Below, one piece after another: positions 1 through 9,306 of a stretch of 22,701 nucleotides of DNA. The stretch comes from an uncultured Dialister sp. (lineage in GTDB: Bacteria; Bacillota_C; Negativicutes; Veillonellales; Dialisteraceae): positions 1 through 22,701 of the forward strand of contig UPXR01000013.1 of the NCBI GenBank assembly GCA_900557365.1. Reading direction: 5' to 3'. The notes beneath the pieces are model-generated. The model searched no databases, had not been told where the DNA came from, and saw nothing but the letters and a program-made list of their open reading frames with translations. Position 1 is the first letter of the stretch. Every line of letters begins with the position of its first letter. Made by a program: the position numbers and the translations under genes.

Positions 1-155
1 TTATCGATGGAAGCATAGTCGAGGAAGTTTGCTTTGCCTTCTTCGGACAGAACCTTGGTGATAGCAGCGGTCAGGGTAGTTTTACCATGATCGACGTGGC
101 CGATGGTACCAATGTTAACATGCGGCTTTGTTCTTTCATAATGAGCTTTTGCCAT
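1..155 (-). CDS. tuf: Elongation factor Tu, N-terminal fragment (cut by window edge)
   Basis: EF-Tu carries aminoacyl-tRNA to the ribosome as a GTP complex in the cytoplasm. Only the first 51 codons lie in the window. They read [20 protein letters not shown] and continue through the P-loop [12 protein letters not shown], which is the diagnostic EF-Tu G1 motif. The ATG at 155-153 is preceded by TAAGGAGA (162-169 on the minus strand). The gene follows fusA after a 40-base gap, which is the normal order in a str operon. Nothing unusual is seen in the visible part. The rest of the gene, including the G domain switch regions and domains II and III, lies outside the window, so integrity cannot be judged. 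Confidence 0.97.
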   Translation of the reverse strand, partial: MAKAHYERTKPHVNIGTIGHVDHGKTTLTAAITKVLSEEGKANFLDYASID

Positions 156-195
156 TTTGATTTCTCCTTATTGAATTGATGCGGATGATATCCGA

Positions 196-2271
196 TTATT
201 TTCCGAGTCTTTCTTCCGTAATCTGCTGAGAGATTGCCTTCGGTACTTCTTCATAATGATCGAAGGTCATGGTGAAGGTACCGCGGCCCTGGGTGGAAGA
301 ACGCAGAGCGGTTGCATAGCCGAACATTTCGGAAAGCGGAACGTAGCCCTTAATGCGGGATTCGCCGTTTTCGGTTTCCATGCCTTCAATGCGTCCGCGG
401 CGGGAGTTCAGGCCGCCGATAACGTCGCCCATGTAGTCTTCCGGAACGTCAACTTCGACAGACATGTACGGTTCGAGAAGAACAGGATCTGCCTTCTTTG
501 CGCCGTCCTTGAATGCCATGGAGCCGGCTACCTTGAAGGCCATTTCCGAGGAGTCGACATCATGATAGGAACCGTCATATACGGTAACCTTGATATCTAC
601 CATCGGGTAGCCTGCAACAACGCCGTCCTGCATAGCAGCTTCTACGCCGGCCTGGATCGGGTTGATGAATTCCTTCGGAATAACGCCGCCGACAACTTCG
701 TTGGCGAATTCGAAGCCTGTGCCGGCTTCCTTCGGTTCCAGACGCAGCCAGCAGTGGCCGTACTGACCGTGACCGCCGGTCTGACGAATGAATTTGCCTT
801 CGGATTCAACGGTCTTGCGGATGGTTTCGCGGTAAGCAACCTGCGGCTTGCCGACAGTGCAGTCTACGTTAAATTCACGGCGCATACGGTCGACAATGAT
901 GTCCAGGTGGAGTTCGCCCATGCCGGAGATGATTGTCTGGTTGGTTTCGGGATCGGTGTGAACCTTGAATGTCGGATCTTCTTCAGCCAGTCTCTGGAGA
1001 GCGTTGCCCATCTTTTCCTGGTCTGCTTTGGTCTTCGGTTCAACGGCTACGGAAATAACCGGATCCGGGAATTCCATCTTTTCAAGGACGATCGGATGAT
1101 CTACATCGCAGAGAGTATCACCGGTTGTAACATCCTTGAAGCCTACAGCAGCGGCAATATCGCCGGTGTAAGCGGTATCGATTTCCTTACGGTGGTTAGC
1201 ATGCATCTGAAGAATACGGCCTACGCGTTCCTTCTTGCCCTTTGTGGAGTTGAGGACGTAGGTGCCCTGATGCATTTCGCCGGAATATACGCGGAAGTAA
1301 GCCAGTTTGCCTACGAACGGATCGGCCATGATCTTGAATGCAAGAGCAGCCAGAGGAGCCGTGTCGTCAACCGGTCTTTCATCTTCTTCACCGTCGCGGC
1401 CTGTGCCCTTAACCGGAGGAACATCCAGCGGGGACGGCAGGTAATCCAGAACGGCATCCAGCAGCAGCTGAATACCCTTGTTCTTGTATGCGGAGCCGCA
1501 GAATACGGGGAACAGCTTGCAGTCAAGAACCTGCTGACGGATGGAAGCTTTGATTTCTTCGAGGGTGAGTTCTTCGCCTTCGAGGTATTTTTCCATCAGA
1601 TCGTCGTTGCCTTCAGCAGCAACTTCGCAGATCTTGTCGCGGTATTCCTGGCATTCATCGAGCATATCAGCCGGAATATCTTCAATATGGATATCCTTGC
1701 CAAGGTCATCTTCATAGATTTCAGCCTTCATGGTCAGCAGGTCAACGATACCTTTGAAATTATCCTGCTTGCCAATCGGAAGCTGCATCGGAATAGCTCT
1801 TGCATGCAGACGGGTGTCCATGGTCTTTACAGCATGGAGGAAGTCTGCGCCAATGGTATCCATTTTGTTAATGAAAGCGATACGCGGAACATGGTAGTGA
1901 TCGGCCTGTCTCCAAACGGTTTCAGACTGGGTCTGTACGCCGTCCTTTGCACTGAATACAGCTACAGAGCCGTCCAGTACGCGGAGAGAACGTTCAACTT
2001 CTACGGTGAAGTCTACGTGCCCTGGGGTATCGATAATGTTTACACGATAGCCTTTCCAGTGGCAGGTAGTTGCCGCAGAGGTAATGGTGATACCGCGTTC
2101 CTGTTCCTGCGCCATCCAGTCCATGGTAGCTGCGCCATCATGAACTTCGCCGATCTTGTGGTTTACACCGGTATAAAACAGGATACGTTCCGTGGTGGTT
2201 GTTTTGCCGGCATCGATATGAGCCATGATGCCGATGTTTCTTGTTTTTTCAAGCGGAAATTCTCTGCCCAC
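196..2271 (-). CDS. fusA: Elongation factor G (translocase)
   Basis: EF-G is the GTPase that drives tRNA-mRNA translocation on the ribosome and helps recycle ribosomes. The 691-residue length matches bacterial EF-G. Visible motifs are the P-loop AHIDAGKTT (residues 17-25), the switch II DTPGH (81-85), NKMD (135-138) and RGITI (59-63). Later segments include GMGELHLDI and the domain IV stretch around [12 protein letters not shown]. The start codon is GTG (2271-2269), with AAGGAGA just upstream at good spacing. The gene lies 21 bases after rpsG and 40 before tuf, all on the minus strand. A 678-codon open frame exists on the opposite strand in codon-for-codon register and is treated as a shadow. 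Identification is certain. Confidence 0.98.
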   Translation of the reverse strand: MGREFPLEKTRNIGIMAHIDAGKTTTTERILFYTGVNHKIGEVHDGAATMDWMAQEQERGITITSAATTCHWKGYRVNIIDTPGHVDFTVEVERSLRVLDGSVAVFSAKDGVQTQSETVWRQADHYHVPRIAFINKMDTIGADFLHAVKTMDTRLHARAIPMQLPIGKQDNFKGIVDLLTMKAEIYEDDLGKDIHIEDIPADMLDECQEYRDKICEVAAEGNDDLMEKYLEGEELTLEEIKASIRQQVLDCKLFPVFCGSAYKNKGIQLLLDAVLDYLPSPLDVPPVKGTGRDGEEDERPVDDTAPLAALAFKIMADPFVGKLAYFRVYSGEMHQGTYVLNSTKGKKERVGRILQMHANHRKEIDTAYTGDIAAAVGFKDVTTGDTLCDVDHPIVLEKMEFPDPVISVAVEPKTKADQEKMGNALQRLAEEDPTFKVHTDPETNQTIISGMGELHLDIIVDRMRREFNVDCTVGKPQVAYRETIRKTVESEGKFIRQTGGHGQYGHCWLRLEPKEAGTGFEFANEVVGGVIPKEFINPIQAGVEAAMQDGVVAGYPMVDIKVTVYDGSYHDVDSSEMAFKVAGSMAFKDGAKKADPVLLEPYMSVEVDVPEDYMGDVIGGLNSRRGRIEGMETENGESRIKGYVPLSEMFGYATALRSSTQGRGTFTMTFDHYEEVPKAISQQITEERLGK

Positions 2272-2292
2272 GATTTTTTCTCCTTATTATAA

Positions 2293-2802
<510 letters not shown>

Positions 2803-2813
2803 CTATTACAGAA

Positions 2814-3188
2814 TTATTTTCCTTCGCGCTTAGCACCGTACTTGGAACGGGACTGCTGACGTCCGGATACGCCTACGGTATCGAGAGCGCCGCGGATGAT
2901 GTGGTAACGAACACCAGGAAGATCCTTAACACGGCCGCCTCTGATGAGGACTACGCTGTGTTCCTGCAGGTTATGGCCTTCGCCCGGAATGTAAGCAGAT
3001 ACTTCGATTCCGTTGGTCAGGCGTACACGGGCAACTTTACGAAGAGCAGAGTTCGGCTTCTTCGGGGTTGCGGTGTAAACTCTGGTGCAAACACCGCGTT
3101 TCTGCGGGGACTGCTTCAGAGCCGGGGTCTTCGCTTTGACTGCCAGAGTCTGGCGGCCTTTACGAACCAGCTGATTGATTGTCGGCAA
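2814..3188 (-). CDS. rpsL: 30S ribosomal protein S12 (TTG start)
   Basis: S12 (uS12) lies at the decoding centre and controls translational accuracy. Starting at the TTG at 3188-3186 gives a 124-residue protein beginning [15 protein letters not shown], which is the usual family start and the length of the E. coli protein. The open frame extends to a GTG at 3197, but that GTG follows AAGGAGG with no spacing, whereas the TTG is 8 bases downstream of it. The TTG is therefore preferred. The conserved [10 protein letters not shown] and GRVKDLPGV loops are present, with Lys43 and Lys88 (E. coli K42/K87 without Met) intact. These are the wild-type residues linked to streptomycin sensitivity. It is the second gene of the operon. 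Confidence 0.96.
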   Translation of the reverse strand: MPTINQLVRKGRQTLAVKAKTPALKQSPQKRGVCTRVYTATPKKPNSALRKVARVRLTNGIEVSAYIPGEGHNLQEHSVVLIRGGRVKDLPGVRYHIIRGALDTVGVSGRQQSRSKYGAKREGK

Positions 3189-3255
3189 AATGGGCACCTC
3201 CTTTCCATAAGGGTAAATTTATAATTGATCCTCTCCGGCATAGCCGGAAAAGATA

Positions 3256-3507
3256 TTACCGGGATATCAGTATTGCGCATGCAGCGGCTTTTACCTTGAT
3301 GCCGCAGGCCCGGCCGATTTCCTTTTTCGTAAAATCGGTCACCATGGGAATATTATGCTCGGCACAGAGTGCCTTCAGCGGATCTGCAATCCGGTCATCG
3401 CAGTCCGACGCCAGGAATACTGCCCGGGCTTCGTTCCGCTCGATTGCTCTTTCCGTCTCTTTCATTCCCACTGCAAAGGGAGAAGTTTTCAATTCTTCCA
3501 ATGTCAT
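3256..3507 (-). CDS. L7Ae/L30e/S12e/Gadd45-family ribosomal-associated protein (YbxF-like)
   Basis: This is a small RNA-binding protein of the L7Ae superfamily, whose members recognise kink-turn RNA. In Bacilli and Clostridia the equivalent YbxF (rplGB) gene lies between rpoC and rpsL. The central AVFLASDCDDRIADPLKALC stretch and the following HNIPMV fit the L7Ae fold. The ATG at 3507 gives 83 residues. An in-frame GTG at 3516 would add three residues, but it sits inside the AGGTGA ribosome binding site, so the ATG is chosen. It is the first gene of the str operon here, about 40 bases from the likely transcription start. The exact ribosomal role of this family is not settled. Confidence 0.9.
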   Translation of the reverse strand: MTLEELKTSPFAVGMKETERAIERNEARAVFLASDCDDRIADPLKALCAEHNIPMVTDFTKKEIGRACGIKVKAAACAILISR

Positions 3508-3552
3508 TCTTATCACCTGCTTTAAAGCGCACTCATTCCACGCAACACGAGA

Positions 3553-3581
3553 ATTATATCATCCGCCCGGAGGAATGTCAA
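3553..3581 (-). promoter_or_regulatory. Consensus sigma-A promoter of the str operon
   Basis: Read on the minus strand, TTGACA (3576-3581) and TATAAT (3553-3558) are both perfect consensus hexamers separated by exactly 17 bases. Transcription would start near 3546, leaving a leader of about 40 bases before the L7Ae-family gene. This is the strongest promoter match in the window, as expected for ribosomal genes. Confidence 0.9.
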
Positions 3582-4045
3582 TAAAAATACCCCTCAAAAA
3601 GCCCGATTTTATGCGGTGACTTTTTACAACGTATCCTGGCGTGTCATCTATGCTTTTTTGCCCGCTGAAACGGGCTTTTCTCTCTTCTCCGGCCGTTTCT
3701 TTCTCCTCCATCCTCAATCGGTTCCGGCCGGTCTTATAAAATTTTTATATAAGAAAATTTCCTTCATTTCCTTCATTTCCTTTCGCAGCAGGAAGAAAAA
3801 CGCCCTTCCCTCCGGGCACGTTTTTTGAAAAAGCGCCGCGGAGCCCCGGCTGCTCCGGATAGAATCGGAAAAAGAACCCCTTCTTCTGCCGTACTGCATT
3901 TTCTTCTTCCCAGGCAGACTTTTAGCAGCACACCGGCAGAACCGGCCTGCGGCATTTGCCCTGCTTCTCCCGCAGCGCCTGCTTTCTTTCCGCCGGCACA
4001 AAAATATTTTTTCTCCGGCGGATTCTCAAAACTATATATAGGATA
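3582..4045. other. Gene-free region between the str operon and the LOG gene
   Basis: No convincing gene is present in this stretch. The open frames are short, lack ribosome binding sites and are skewed by C/T-rich runs such as the doubled TTCATTTCC near 3760-3780. Two hairpins occur. One has GCCCG/CGGGC arms (3660-3664 and 3671-3675) followed by TTTTCTCTC. The other has an A-rich arm AAAAACGCCC (3796-3805) and an arm GGGC-AC-GTTTTT (3814-3825), which could act as a weak terminator on both strands. Their role between two divergent promoters is unclear; they may be remnants. Confidence 0.5.
3796..3826. terminator. Possible bidirectional terminator hairpin in the intergenic region
   Basis: AAAAACGCCC pairs with GGGC(AC)GTTTTT across an 8-base loop, with a two-base bulge. 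T-runs follow the stem on both strands. No gene ends next to it, so its use is uncertain. Confidence 0.4.
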
Positions 4046-4051
4046 TATAAT
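4023..4051 (+). promoter_or_regulatory. Likely promoter of the LOG-family gene
   Basis: TTCTCA (4023-4028) and TATAAT (4046-4051) are separated by 17 bases in an AT-rich stretch. The -10 box is perfect and the -35 box is weak. It lies about 70 bases before the LOG start codon. Confidence 0.6.
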
Positions 4052-4119
4052 AAAAAGCATTGTAAACGTCATTCAGGCTTTCTGCGCAGACGCAGAGGCC
4101 GCAGACCCAAGGAGGCAAT

Positions 4120-4689
4120 ATGCAAACTCTACAGAATGTGACCGTATACTGCGGTTCCCGCTTCGGAAACGACCCGGCCTTTGCCGCCCTGGCAGGCGAG
4201 CTCGGAGAAGCCCTGGGCAAAAAGGGATTCACCCTTTACTACGGAGGAGGAACCGTGGGGCTCATGGGCATCCTGGCCGATGCTGCCATGGCCGCCGGCG
4301 GAAAAGTCATCGGTGTGATTCCCCGCGTCTTCGTGGTGAAGGAGCAGGCCCACCGGGGCATTACCCGTCTTCTGGAAGTGGAGGATATGTCGGAAAGGAA
4401 ACGCATCCTCATCGAAAGAGGAGATGCTTTCGTCGTCCTTCCCGGCGGTGCAGGCACACTGGAAGAATTTGCCGATACCCTTTCCCACTGCCGCATTTAC
4501 GGAGGGGAAAAGAAACCGCCGATCATCCTCTGCAATGCGGAGCACATTTACGATCCGCTGAAAGAACAGCTCCGCCAATGGGTGGAACGGGGCTTCCTGG
4601 ATGAAGCAGATCTGGAAAATGTTTATTTTGCCGGGGATGTGCAGGACATTCTTCATATCCTCTGCTCTGAGCCAAATCCCGCCGAATAG
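4120..4689 (+). CDS. LOG-family (TIGR00730) nucleotide phosphoribohydrolase
   Basis: LOG-family enzymes cleave nucleoside 5'-monophosphates to free base and ribose 5-phosphate. Plant and some bacterial members activate cytokinins; in most bacteria the natural substrate is unknown. The 189-residue length is normal. The Rossmann-like start VTVYCGSRFG (residues 7-16), YGGGTVGLMG (41-50), SERKR (91-95) and the catalytic signature PGGAGTLEE (108-116) are all present, so the enzyme should be active. The ATG follows AGGAGG at 4110-4115. It stands alone: the neighbours upstream run the other way, and the activase gene starts 324 bases downstream with its own promoter. No clear intrinsic terminator follows it. 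Confidence 0.93.
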   Translation: MQTLQNVTVYCGSRFGNDPAFAALAGELGEALGKKGFTLYYGGGTVGLMGILADAAMAAGGKVIGVIPRVFVVKEQAHRGITRLLEVEDMSERKRILIERGDAFVVLPGGAGTLEEFADTLSHCRIYGGEKKPPIILCNAEHIYDPLKEQLRQWVERGFLDEADLENVYFAGDVQDILHILCSEPNPAE

Positions 4690-4886
4690 GGAAATTCTTC
4701 ATACCGGCTTCGGAATTGTTTGAAATTCAGAGAAAAAAGTTAAACACATAGAAAGCTATTGAATTTTTTCTCTTCCCGATTCCGCTATGCTCCGTGCCGT
4801 ATGCCCGGCAGGGGTCCGCAAGGCAGAGAAAAAGCGGAAAAGTCCCGTCCTGCGGGAAATTTCCGAGTATCTTCTCTGCGGAAACA

Positions 4887-4915
4887 TTGTGACAAACCGT
4901 GTTTGGTGTTACAAT
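4887..4915 (+). promoter_or_regulatory. Promoter of the activase-tetR operon, with overlapping inverted repeat
   Basis: TTGTGA (4887-4892) and TACAAT (4910-4915) are 17 bases apart. The promoter is embedded in an imperfect inverted repeat: outer arms CATTGT/ACAATG (4886 onward and up to 4916) and inner arms CAAAC/GTTTG around CGT. Because the operon ends in a TetR gene, this is a plausible autoregulatory operator. The link is inferred. Confidence 0.6.
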
Positions 4916-4976
4916 GATATCGAATAGATTCATTTTCAAATCATAAACAGTTTATCTTATTCTTATACAAAATACT

Positions 4977-4998
4977 CCCGGAAGTATCAGTTTCCGGG
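4977..4998 (+). promoter_or_regulatory. Leader hairpin next to the activase ribosome binding site
   Basis: CCCGGAA (4977-4983) and TTCCGGG (4992-4998) pair perfectly across an 8-base loop. The stem ends three bases before the AGGAGG at 5001-5006. It could modulate ribosome access or stabilise the mRNA 5' end. The function is inferred. Confidence 0.55.
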
Positions 4999-5013
4999 CA
5001 AGGAGGTTATTTC

Positions 5014-8000
5014 ATGAAACCGGTCATCCATGTAGGGATTGATGTAGGATCCACCACAGTAAAGGTGGCTGCGCTTTCGCCGTACATGAAGCTTCTCTTC
5101 GGGCGATACGAACGGCACATGTCCAATATCAAAGCTGCAACGATGTCTCTTCTCAAGGAGCTGCAGTCGCAGTTCTCCGGCTGCCGGATCACCGCATCCA
5201 TTTCCGGAAGCGGCGGCATGGGGCTTGCCAAGCTGATGGGGCTCCCTTTCTGCCAGGAGATTCTTGCCGAGACAAAAGCCGTACAGACATTCCATCCCGA
5301 AACCGATGTCATCATTGAGCTGGGCGGGGAGGATGAAAAGATCACGTACCTCCGCAACGGCGTGGACCAGCGCATGAACGGCGCCTGCGCCGGCGGAACC
5401 GGTGCTTTCATCGACCGCATGGCTTCCCTGCTTTCCACGGACGCTCCCGGTATGGGAAAGCTTGCTGCCAGGGCCAAACAGATTCATCCCATCGCCTCCC
5501 GGTGCGGCGTTTTTGCCAAGACGGACATCCAGGCGCTGCTCAATGAAGATACCTCCCATGAGGATATCGCTCTTTCTGTATTCCAGGCTGTAGTGAACCA
5601 GACCATTTCCGGCCTGACCTGCGGCCGTCCGATCAGCGGGAAGGTATGCTTCCTCGGCGGTCCGCTGACCTTCCAGCCGGTTCTGCGCGAGCGTTTCCAG
5701 AAGACTCTGGATATCGCCGATGAAGATATGATTGTCCCCGATCACGGGGAACTCTATGTCGCCATGGGGGCAGCCGTTTCCGCCTGCCATGACAGGCCCT
5801 TCGACCTGGACAGCTGGCTCGAGCGGGTGGAAAAGGCCGGCGACGGCTATCAGGAAAACGTTCCCAGCCTGGAACCGCTCTTTGCTTCCCCTGAGGAATA
5901 TGAGGAATTTAAGGAACGGCACAGCCGTTTCCATGCGCCGAGAGGCGACATTTCCCAGGCAAAGGGTCCGGTCTGGCTCGGCATCGATGCCGGCTCCACC
6001 ACCATCAAGGCAGTGCTCCTGGATAAGGACGGAAAAATCCTGTATGAATTTTATAACAGCAATAAGGGCACTCCGCTTGCCGGAGCCAAAAAGATTCTTG
6101 CCGATCTGTACAGCCGTCTCCCCAAGGAAGCCGTTATCTGCGGCGCCGGCGTCACCGGCTACGGGGAAGATCTCATCAAGCGTGCCCTCTCCTGCGATGT
6201 AGGCGAAGTGGAAACCATGGCCCACTACAGAGGCGCCCGTCATTTCCTTCCCGATGTAACCACCATTCTGGATATCGGCGGACAGGATATGAAATGCTGC
6301 CGCATCAAGGACGGCGCCGTGGATGATATCCTGCTGAACGAATCCTGCTCCTCCGGCTGCGGTTCCTTCCTGGATACCTTTGCTCATTCCCTGGGCATGG
6401 ACATCCGGGAATTCTCCCGCATCGCCCTTTCTGCCAAACATCCTGCCGATCTCGGCTCCCGCTGCACGGTCTTCATGAATTCCCGTGTCCGCGAGGCCCA
6501 GAAAAACGGGGTTTCCGTAGCAGATATCTCCGCAGGCCTTTCCTATTCCGTCATCAAGAATGCCCTCTACAAGGTCATCCGTCTCCGCGACGCCTCCGAG
6601 CTGGGTACGAAAGTCGTCGTTCAGGGCGGCACCTTCTATAACGATGCCGTGCTCCGCGCGCTGGAAAAGCTGCTGAACTGCCATGTCATCCGTCCCGATG
6701 TAGCCGGTCTGATGGGCGCTTACGGAATTGCCCTCATCACCCGGGACACCTGCGACGAGAACCACAGATCCACTCTGATTTCTCTGGAGGATTTGCAGAA
6801 GCTCACCCTCAAAAACGAAATGAAGCGCTGCCCCGGCTGCGGCAACCACTGCCTCATCACCATTTCCCGCTTCAACGACGGCCGTTCCTTCGTATCGGGA
6901 AACCGCTGCGAAAGAGGGGCGGCGATCATGCTCACCGGCAAGACCGCTCCCCACTCTTCCCTGCCCAATATTTACCGGTGGAAATACGATGCCATCTGGC
7001 GCAGGAAACCGCTTTCCCCGAAGGAAGCCCGGAGAGGCACGGTAGGCATTCCGCGGACGCTGAACATGTATGAAGACTACCCCTTCTGGCATGCCTTCTT
7101 CACCCGTCTGGGCTACCGGGTCATGACCTCCTCGGAGCAGCTCCGGGATATCCCCACCGAAGCGATGGAAACGATTCCCTCCTACTCGGAATGCTTCCCG
7201 GCCAAGCTGGCTCATGCCCATGTATGGGACCTGGCTCGGCGCCATGTGGATTTCATCTGGTACCCCTGCATCGATAAGGGCCCGGACGAAGGCTCCGCAA
7301 ACAGCTACAACTGCCCCATGGTGGCATCTTATCCGGAAAACATCCAGGCCAATATGGATGAAATCCTGACGAAGTACAAAACCGCTTTCTACCATCCTTT
7401 CCTGCCCCTCCATTCGCCGAAGGACCTGACCAGAGAGCTGAAAAAGGCCCTCAAGCCGCTGGGCATTTCCGGCGATGAAATCAAGTCCGCCATCCGTGCC
7501 GGACAGGATGCGGAAAAGGAATACAAAGCAAAGCTCCTGGAAGAAACAAAGCGCATCCTGAAGGAAATCGATGAAAAGCATCTCATCGGCATTGTCCTGG
7601 CGGGACGTCCCTACCATGTGGACCCCACGGTGAACCACTCCATTCCGGACCTGATCAATCAGCTCGGCATGGCCGTTCTGTCCGAAGACGGCGTCTCCAT
7701 GGTGGGCGGGGAATTCCCGGAACTCCGCGTCATGAACCAGTGGACCTGGCACAGCCGCCTTTATAAGGCTGCCGACTACGTCACCCGCCGCAGCAACCTG
7801 GAGCTTGTCGAGCTGAATTCCTTCGGCTGCGGACTGGATGCGGTTGTTACCGATCAGGTTCAGGAAATCATGACCAAGCGGAACCGCCTCTACTCCTGCC
7901 TGAAAATCGACCAGAGCCTGAATCTGGGTGCGGTCCGCATCCGTCTCCGCTCTCTCAAGGCAGCCATCAAAGAACGTGTCCGGACGGAAGCTGCTCCGCC

Positions 8001-9306
8001 GGAAATCCATTATGAACGGGCTCCTTTCACGGAGGAAATGAAGAAGGACTATACTATCCTTGTACCGGAAATGTCCCCCATTCACTTCCCGATCATCGAA
8101 GCGGCCGCCCGGAGCGAAGGCTACCGCGTAAAGGTCCTGCCTCCCGTACAGGCCGATATCGAGGAAGGGCTTTCCTTCGTCAACAATGATGCATGCTATC
8201 CGGCCATCATCACCATCGGCTCCCTGATGCGGGCTCTCCGGTCCGGCGAATATGATCCGGACAAGACAGCAGTCATGCTTTCCCAGACCGGCGGCATGTG
8301 CCGTGCCTCCAACTACATCGGCTTCCTCCGCCGGGCTCTGGCGGAAGCGGGACTGTCGAAGATTCCGGTGATTTCCCTCAACACCCAGGGCTTTGAACCG
8401 CAGCCCGGCTTCAAATTCACCATGTCCATGGGCATCCGCATGCTTCAGGCCGTCATTTACGGCGACGCCCTCCAGCAGTGCCTGTACCGGACCCGTCCCT
8501 ATGAAAAGAATCCGGGCAGTGCGGAAACCCTCTGCAGGGAATGGCAGAAAAAATGCAGCGAATCCCTTCTCCGGAATGACGGATACCGGGTTTATAAGAA
8601 GAACATCGCTGCCATGGTAAAGGACTTCGACCGCCTTCCCCTGACAGATATGGAAAGACGTCCCCGGATCGGCATTGTCGGCGAAATTTATGTAAAATTC
8701 TCCCCCATTGCCTCCAACGACATCGTCCGTGCCATTGAGGAAAACGGCGGCGAAGCGGAAACCAGCGGCATGCTCGACTTCTTCCTCTACGGTGCGCTGG
8801 ATGCCCGTTTCCAGAGACAGCACCTGGACGGCAGCTTCAAGGACGACCTGGAAAATACCTTCTTCCGCTATATCATGGAATGGTACCGGAAGCCCCTGGA
8901 AAAAGCAGTGAAAAACTCCAAGCGCTTCCATGAAATCACCTCCATCACCAAGCTCGCCAAGCGGGCCTCCCAGTACCTTTCTCTGGGCAACCGTGCCGGA
9001 GAAGGCTGGTTCCTCACGGCAGACATGATCGACCTTCTTTATCATGAATGCCGGGGCGTCATCTGCCTCCAGCCCTTCGCCTGCCTGCCGAACCACATCA
9101 CAGGGGAAGGCATGGTGCACAAGCTCCATACCGCCTATCCGGAAGCGGTCTTCCTGGCTCTTGACTGCGATGCCAGCGCCTCTGCGGTCAACCAGATGAA
9201 CCGCCTCAAGCTCATGATGAGCTCCCTCACGGAGAAGAAGGAAAATCCGGATACCTTTCCCTTTGTCAATCAGCCCCTCAGCGTGCGGAAAGGGAGAATC
9301 CTATGA
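5014..9306 (+). CDS. Giant acyl-CoA dehydratase activase-like fusion (double BadF ATPase, DUF2229, HgdB-like)
   Basis: This 1430-residue protein belongs to the BadF/BadG/HgdC activase superfamily, whose simple members use ATP and a bridging [4Fe-4S] cluster to fire electrons into 2-hydroxyacyl-CoA dehydratases. Two ATPase modules are visible: GIDVGSTTVK (residues 8-17) with Cys125 (NGACAGGTG) and Cys164 (SRCGVF), then GIDAGSTTIK (323-332) with Cys445 and Cys484 (SRCTVF). A CPGCGNHC motif (606-613) plus Cys632 suggests another metal site. Residues about 675-960 fit DUF2229. Residues about 1010-1400 resemble a dehydratase subunit and contain Cys1061, Cys1096, Cys1346, Cys1351 and Cys1357. The ATG has AGGAGG upstream. 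Its stop overlaps the tetR start (ATGA). The substrate of these fusion proteins is not known. Confidence 0.9.
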   Translation: MKPVIHVGIDVGSTTVKVAALSPYMKLLFGRYERHMSNIKAATMSLLKELQSQFSGCRITASISGSGGMGLAKLMGLPFCQEILAETKAVQTFHPETDVIIELGGEDEKITYLRNGVDQRMNGACAGGTGAFIDRMASLLSTDAPGMGKLAARAKQIHPIASRCGVFAKTDIQALLNEDTSHEDIALSVFQAVVNQTISGLTCGRPISGKVCFLGGPLTFQPVLRERFQKTLDIADEDMIVPDHGELYVAMGAAVSACHDRPFDLDSWLERVEKAGDGYQENVPSLEPLFASPEEYEEFKERHSRFHAPRGDISQAKGPVWLGIDAGSTTIKAVLLDKDGKILYEFYNSNKGTPLAGAKKILADLYSRLPKEAVICGAGVTGYGEDLIKRALSCDVGEVETMAHYRGARHFLPDVTTILDIGGQDMKCCRIKDGAVDDILLNESCSSGCGSFLDTFAHSLGMDIREFSRIALSAKHPADLGSRCTVFMNSRVREAQKNGVSVADISAGLSYSVIKNALYKVIRLRDASELGTKVVVQGGTFYNDAVLRALEKLLNCHVIRPDVAGLMGAYGIALITRDTCDENHRSTLISLEDLQKLTLKNEMKRCPGCGNHCLITISRFNDGRSFVSGNRCERGAAIMLTGKTAPHSSLPNIYRWKYDAIWRRKPLSPKEARRGTVGIPRTLNMYEDYPFWHAFFTRLGYRVMTSSEQLRDIPTEAMETIPSYSECFPAKLAHAHVWDLARRHVDFIWYPCIDKGPDEGSANSYNCPMVASYPENIQANMDEILTKYKTAFYHPFLPLHSPKDLTRELKKALKPLGISGDEIKSAIRAGQDAEKEYKAKLLEETKRILKEIDEKHLIGIVLAGRPYHVDPTVNHSIPDLINQLGMAVLSEDGVSMVGGEFPELRVMNQWTWHSRLYKAADYVTRRSNLELVELNSFGCGLDAVVTDQVQEIMTKRNRLYSCLKIDQSLNLGAVRIRLRSLKAAIKERVRTEAAPPEIHYERAPFTEEMKKDYTILVPEMSPIHFPIIEAAARSEGYRVKVLPPVQADIEEGLSFVNNDACYPAIITIGSLMRALRSGEYDPDKTAVMLSQTGGMCRASNYIGFLRRALAEAGLSKIPVISLNTQGFEPQPGFKFTMSMGIRMLQAVIYGDALQQCLYRTRPYEKNPGSAETLCREWQKKCSESLLRNDGYRVYKKNIAAMVKDFDRLPLTDMERRPRIGIVGEIYVKFSPIASNDIVRAIEENGGEAETSGMLDFFLYGALDARFQRQHLDGSFKDDLENTFFRYIMEWYRKPLEKAVKNSKRFHEITSITKLAKRASQYLSLGNRAGEGWFLTADMIDLLYHECRGVICLQPFACLPNHITGEGMVHKLHTAYPEAVFLALDCDASASAVNQMNRLKLMMSSLTEKKENPDTFPFVNQPLSVRKGRIL

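Larger units (their letters stand above)
4690..5013. other. Intergenic leader of the activase gene, with two hairpins
   Basis: No gene is supported in this 324-base gap. A 70-codon minus-strand frame at 4727-4939 has no ribosome binding site. The gap holds a hairpin at 4835-4865 (CGGAAA and TCCCG arms around TCCTG), the activase promoter with an inverted repeat (4886-4916), and a 7-bp hairpin at 4977-4998 next to the ribosome binding site. Confidence 0.6.

Noticed and set aside
256..2292. 678-codon plus-strand open frame opposite fusA
   Set aside because: Shadow of EF-G in codon register; its translation has no recognisable domain.
3616..4001. Small open frames on both strands in the C/T-rich gap
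   Set aside because: Low-complexity sequence without ribosome binding sites; no plausible proteins.
3825..4604. 259-codon plus-strand frame overlapping the LOG gene
   Set aside because: It overlaps the LOG gene in another frame and passes through its promoter; the LOG frame has clear catalytic motifs.
4727..4939. 70-codon minus-strand frame before the activase gene
   Set aside because: No ribosome binding site, it runs through the activase promoter, and it has no recognisable protein features.
4987..9129. 1380-codon open frame on the minus strand opposite the activase gene
   Set aside because: It is in exact codon register with a clearly recognised gene, lacks a family match, and is explained by rare TTA, CTA and TCA codons in the sense gene.
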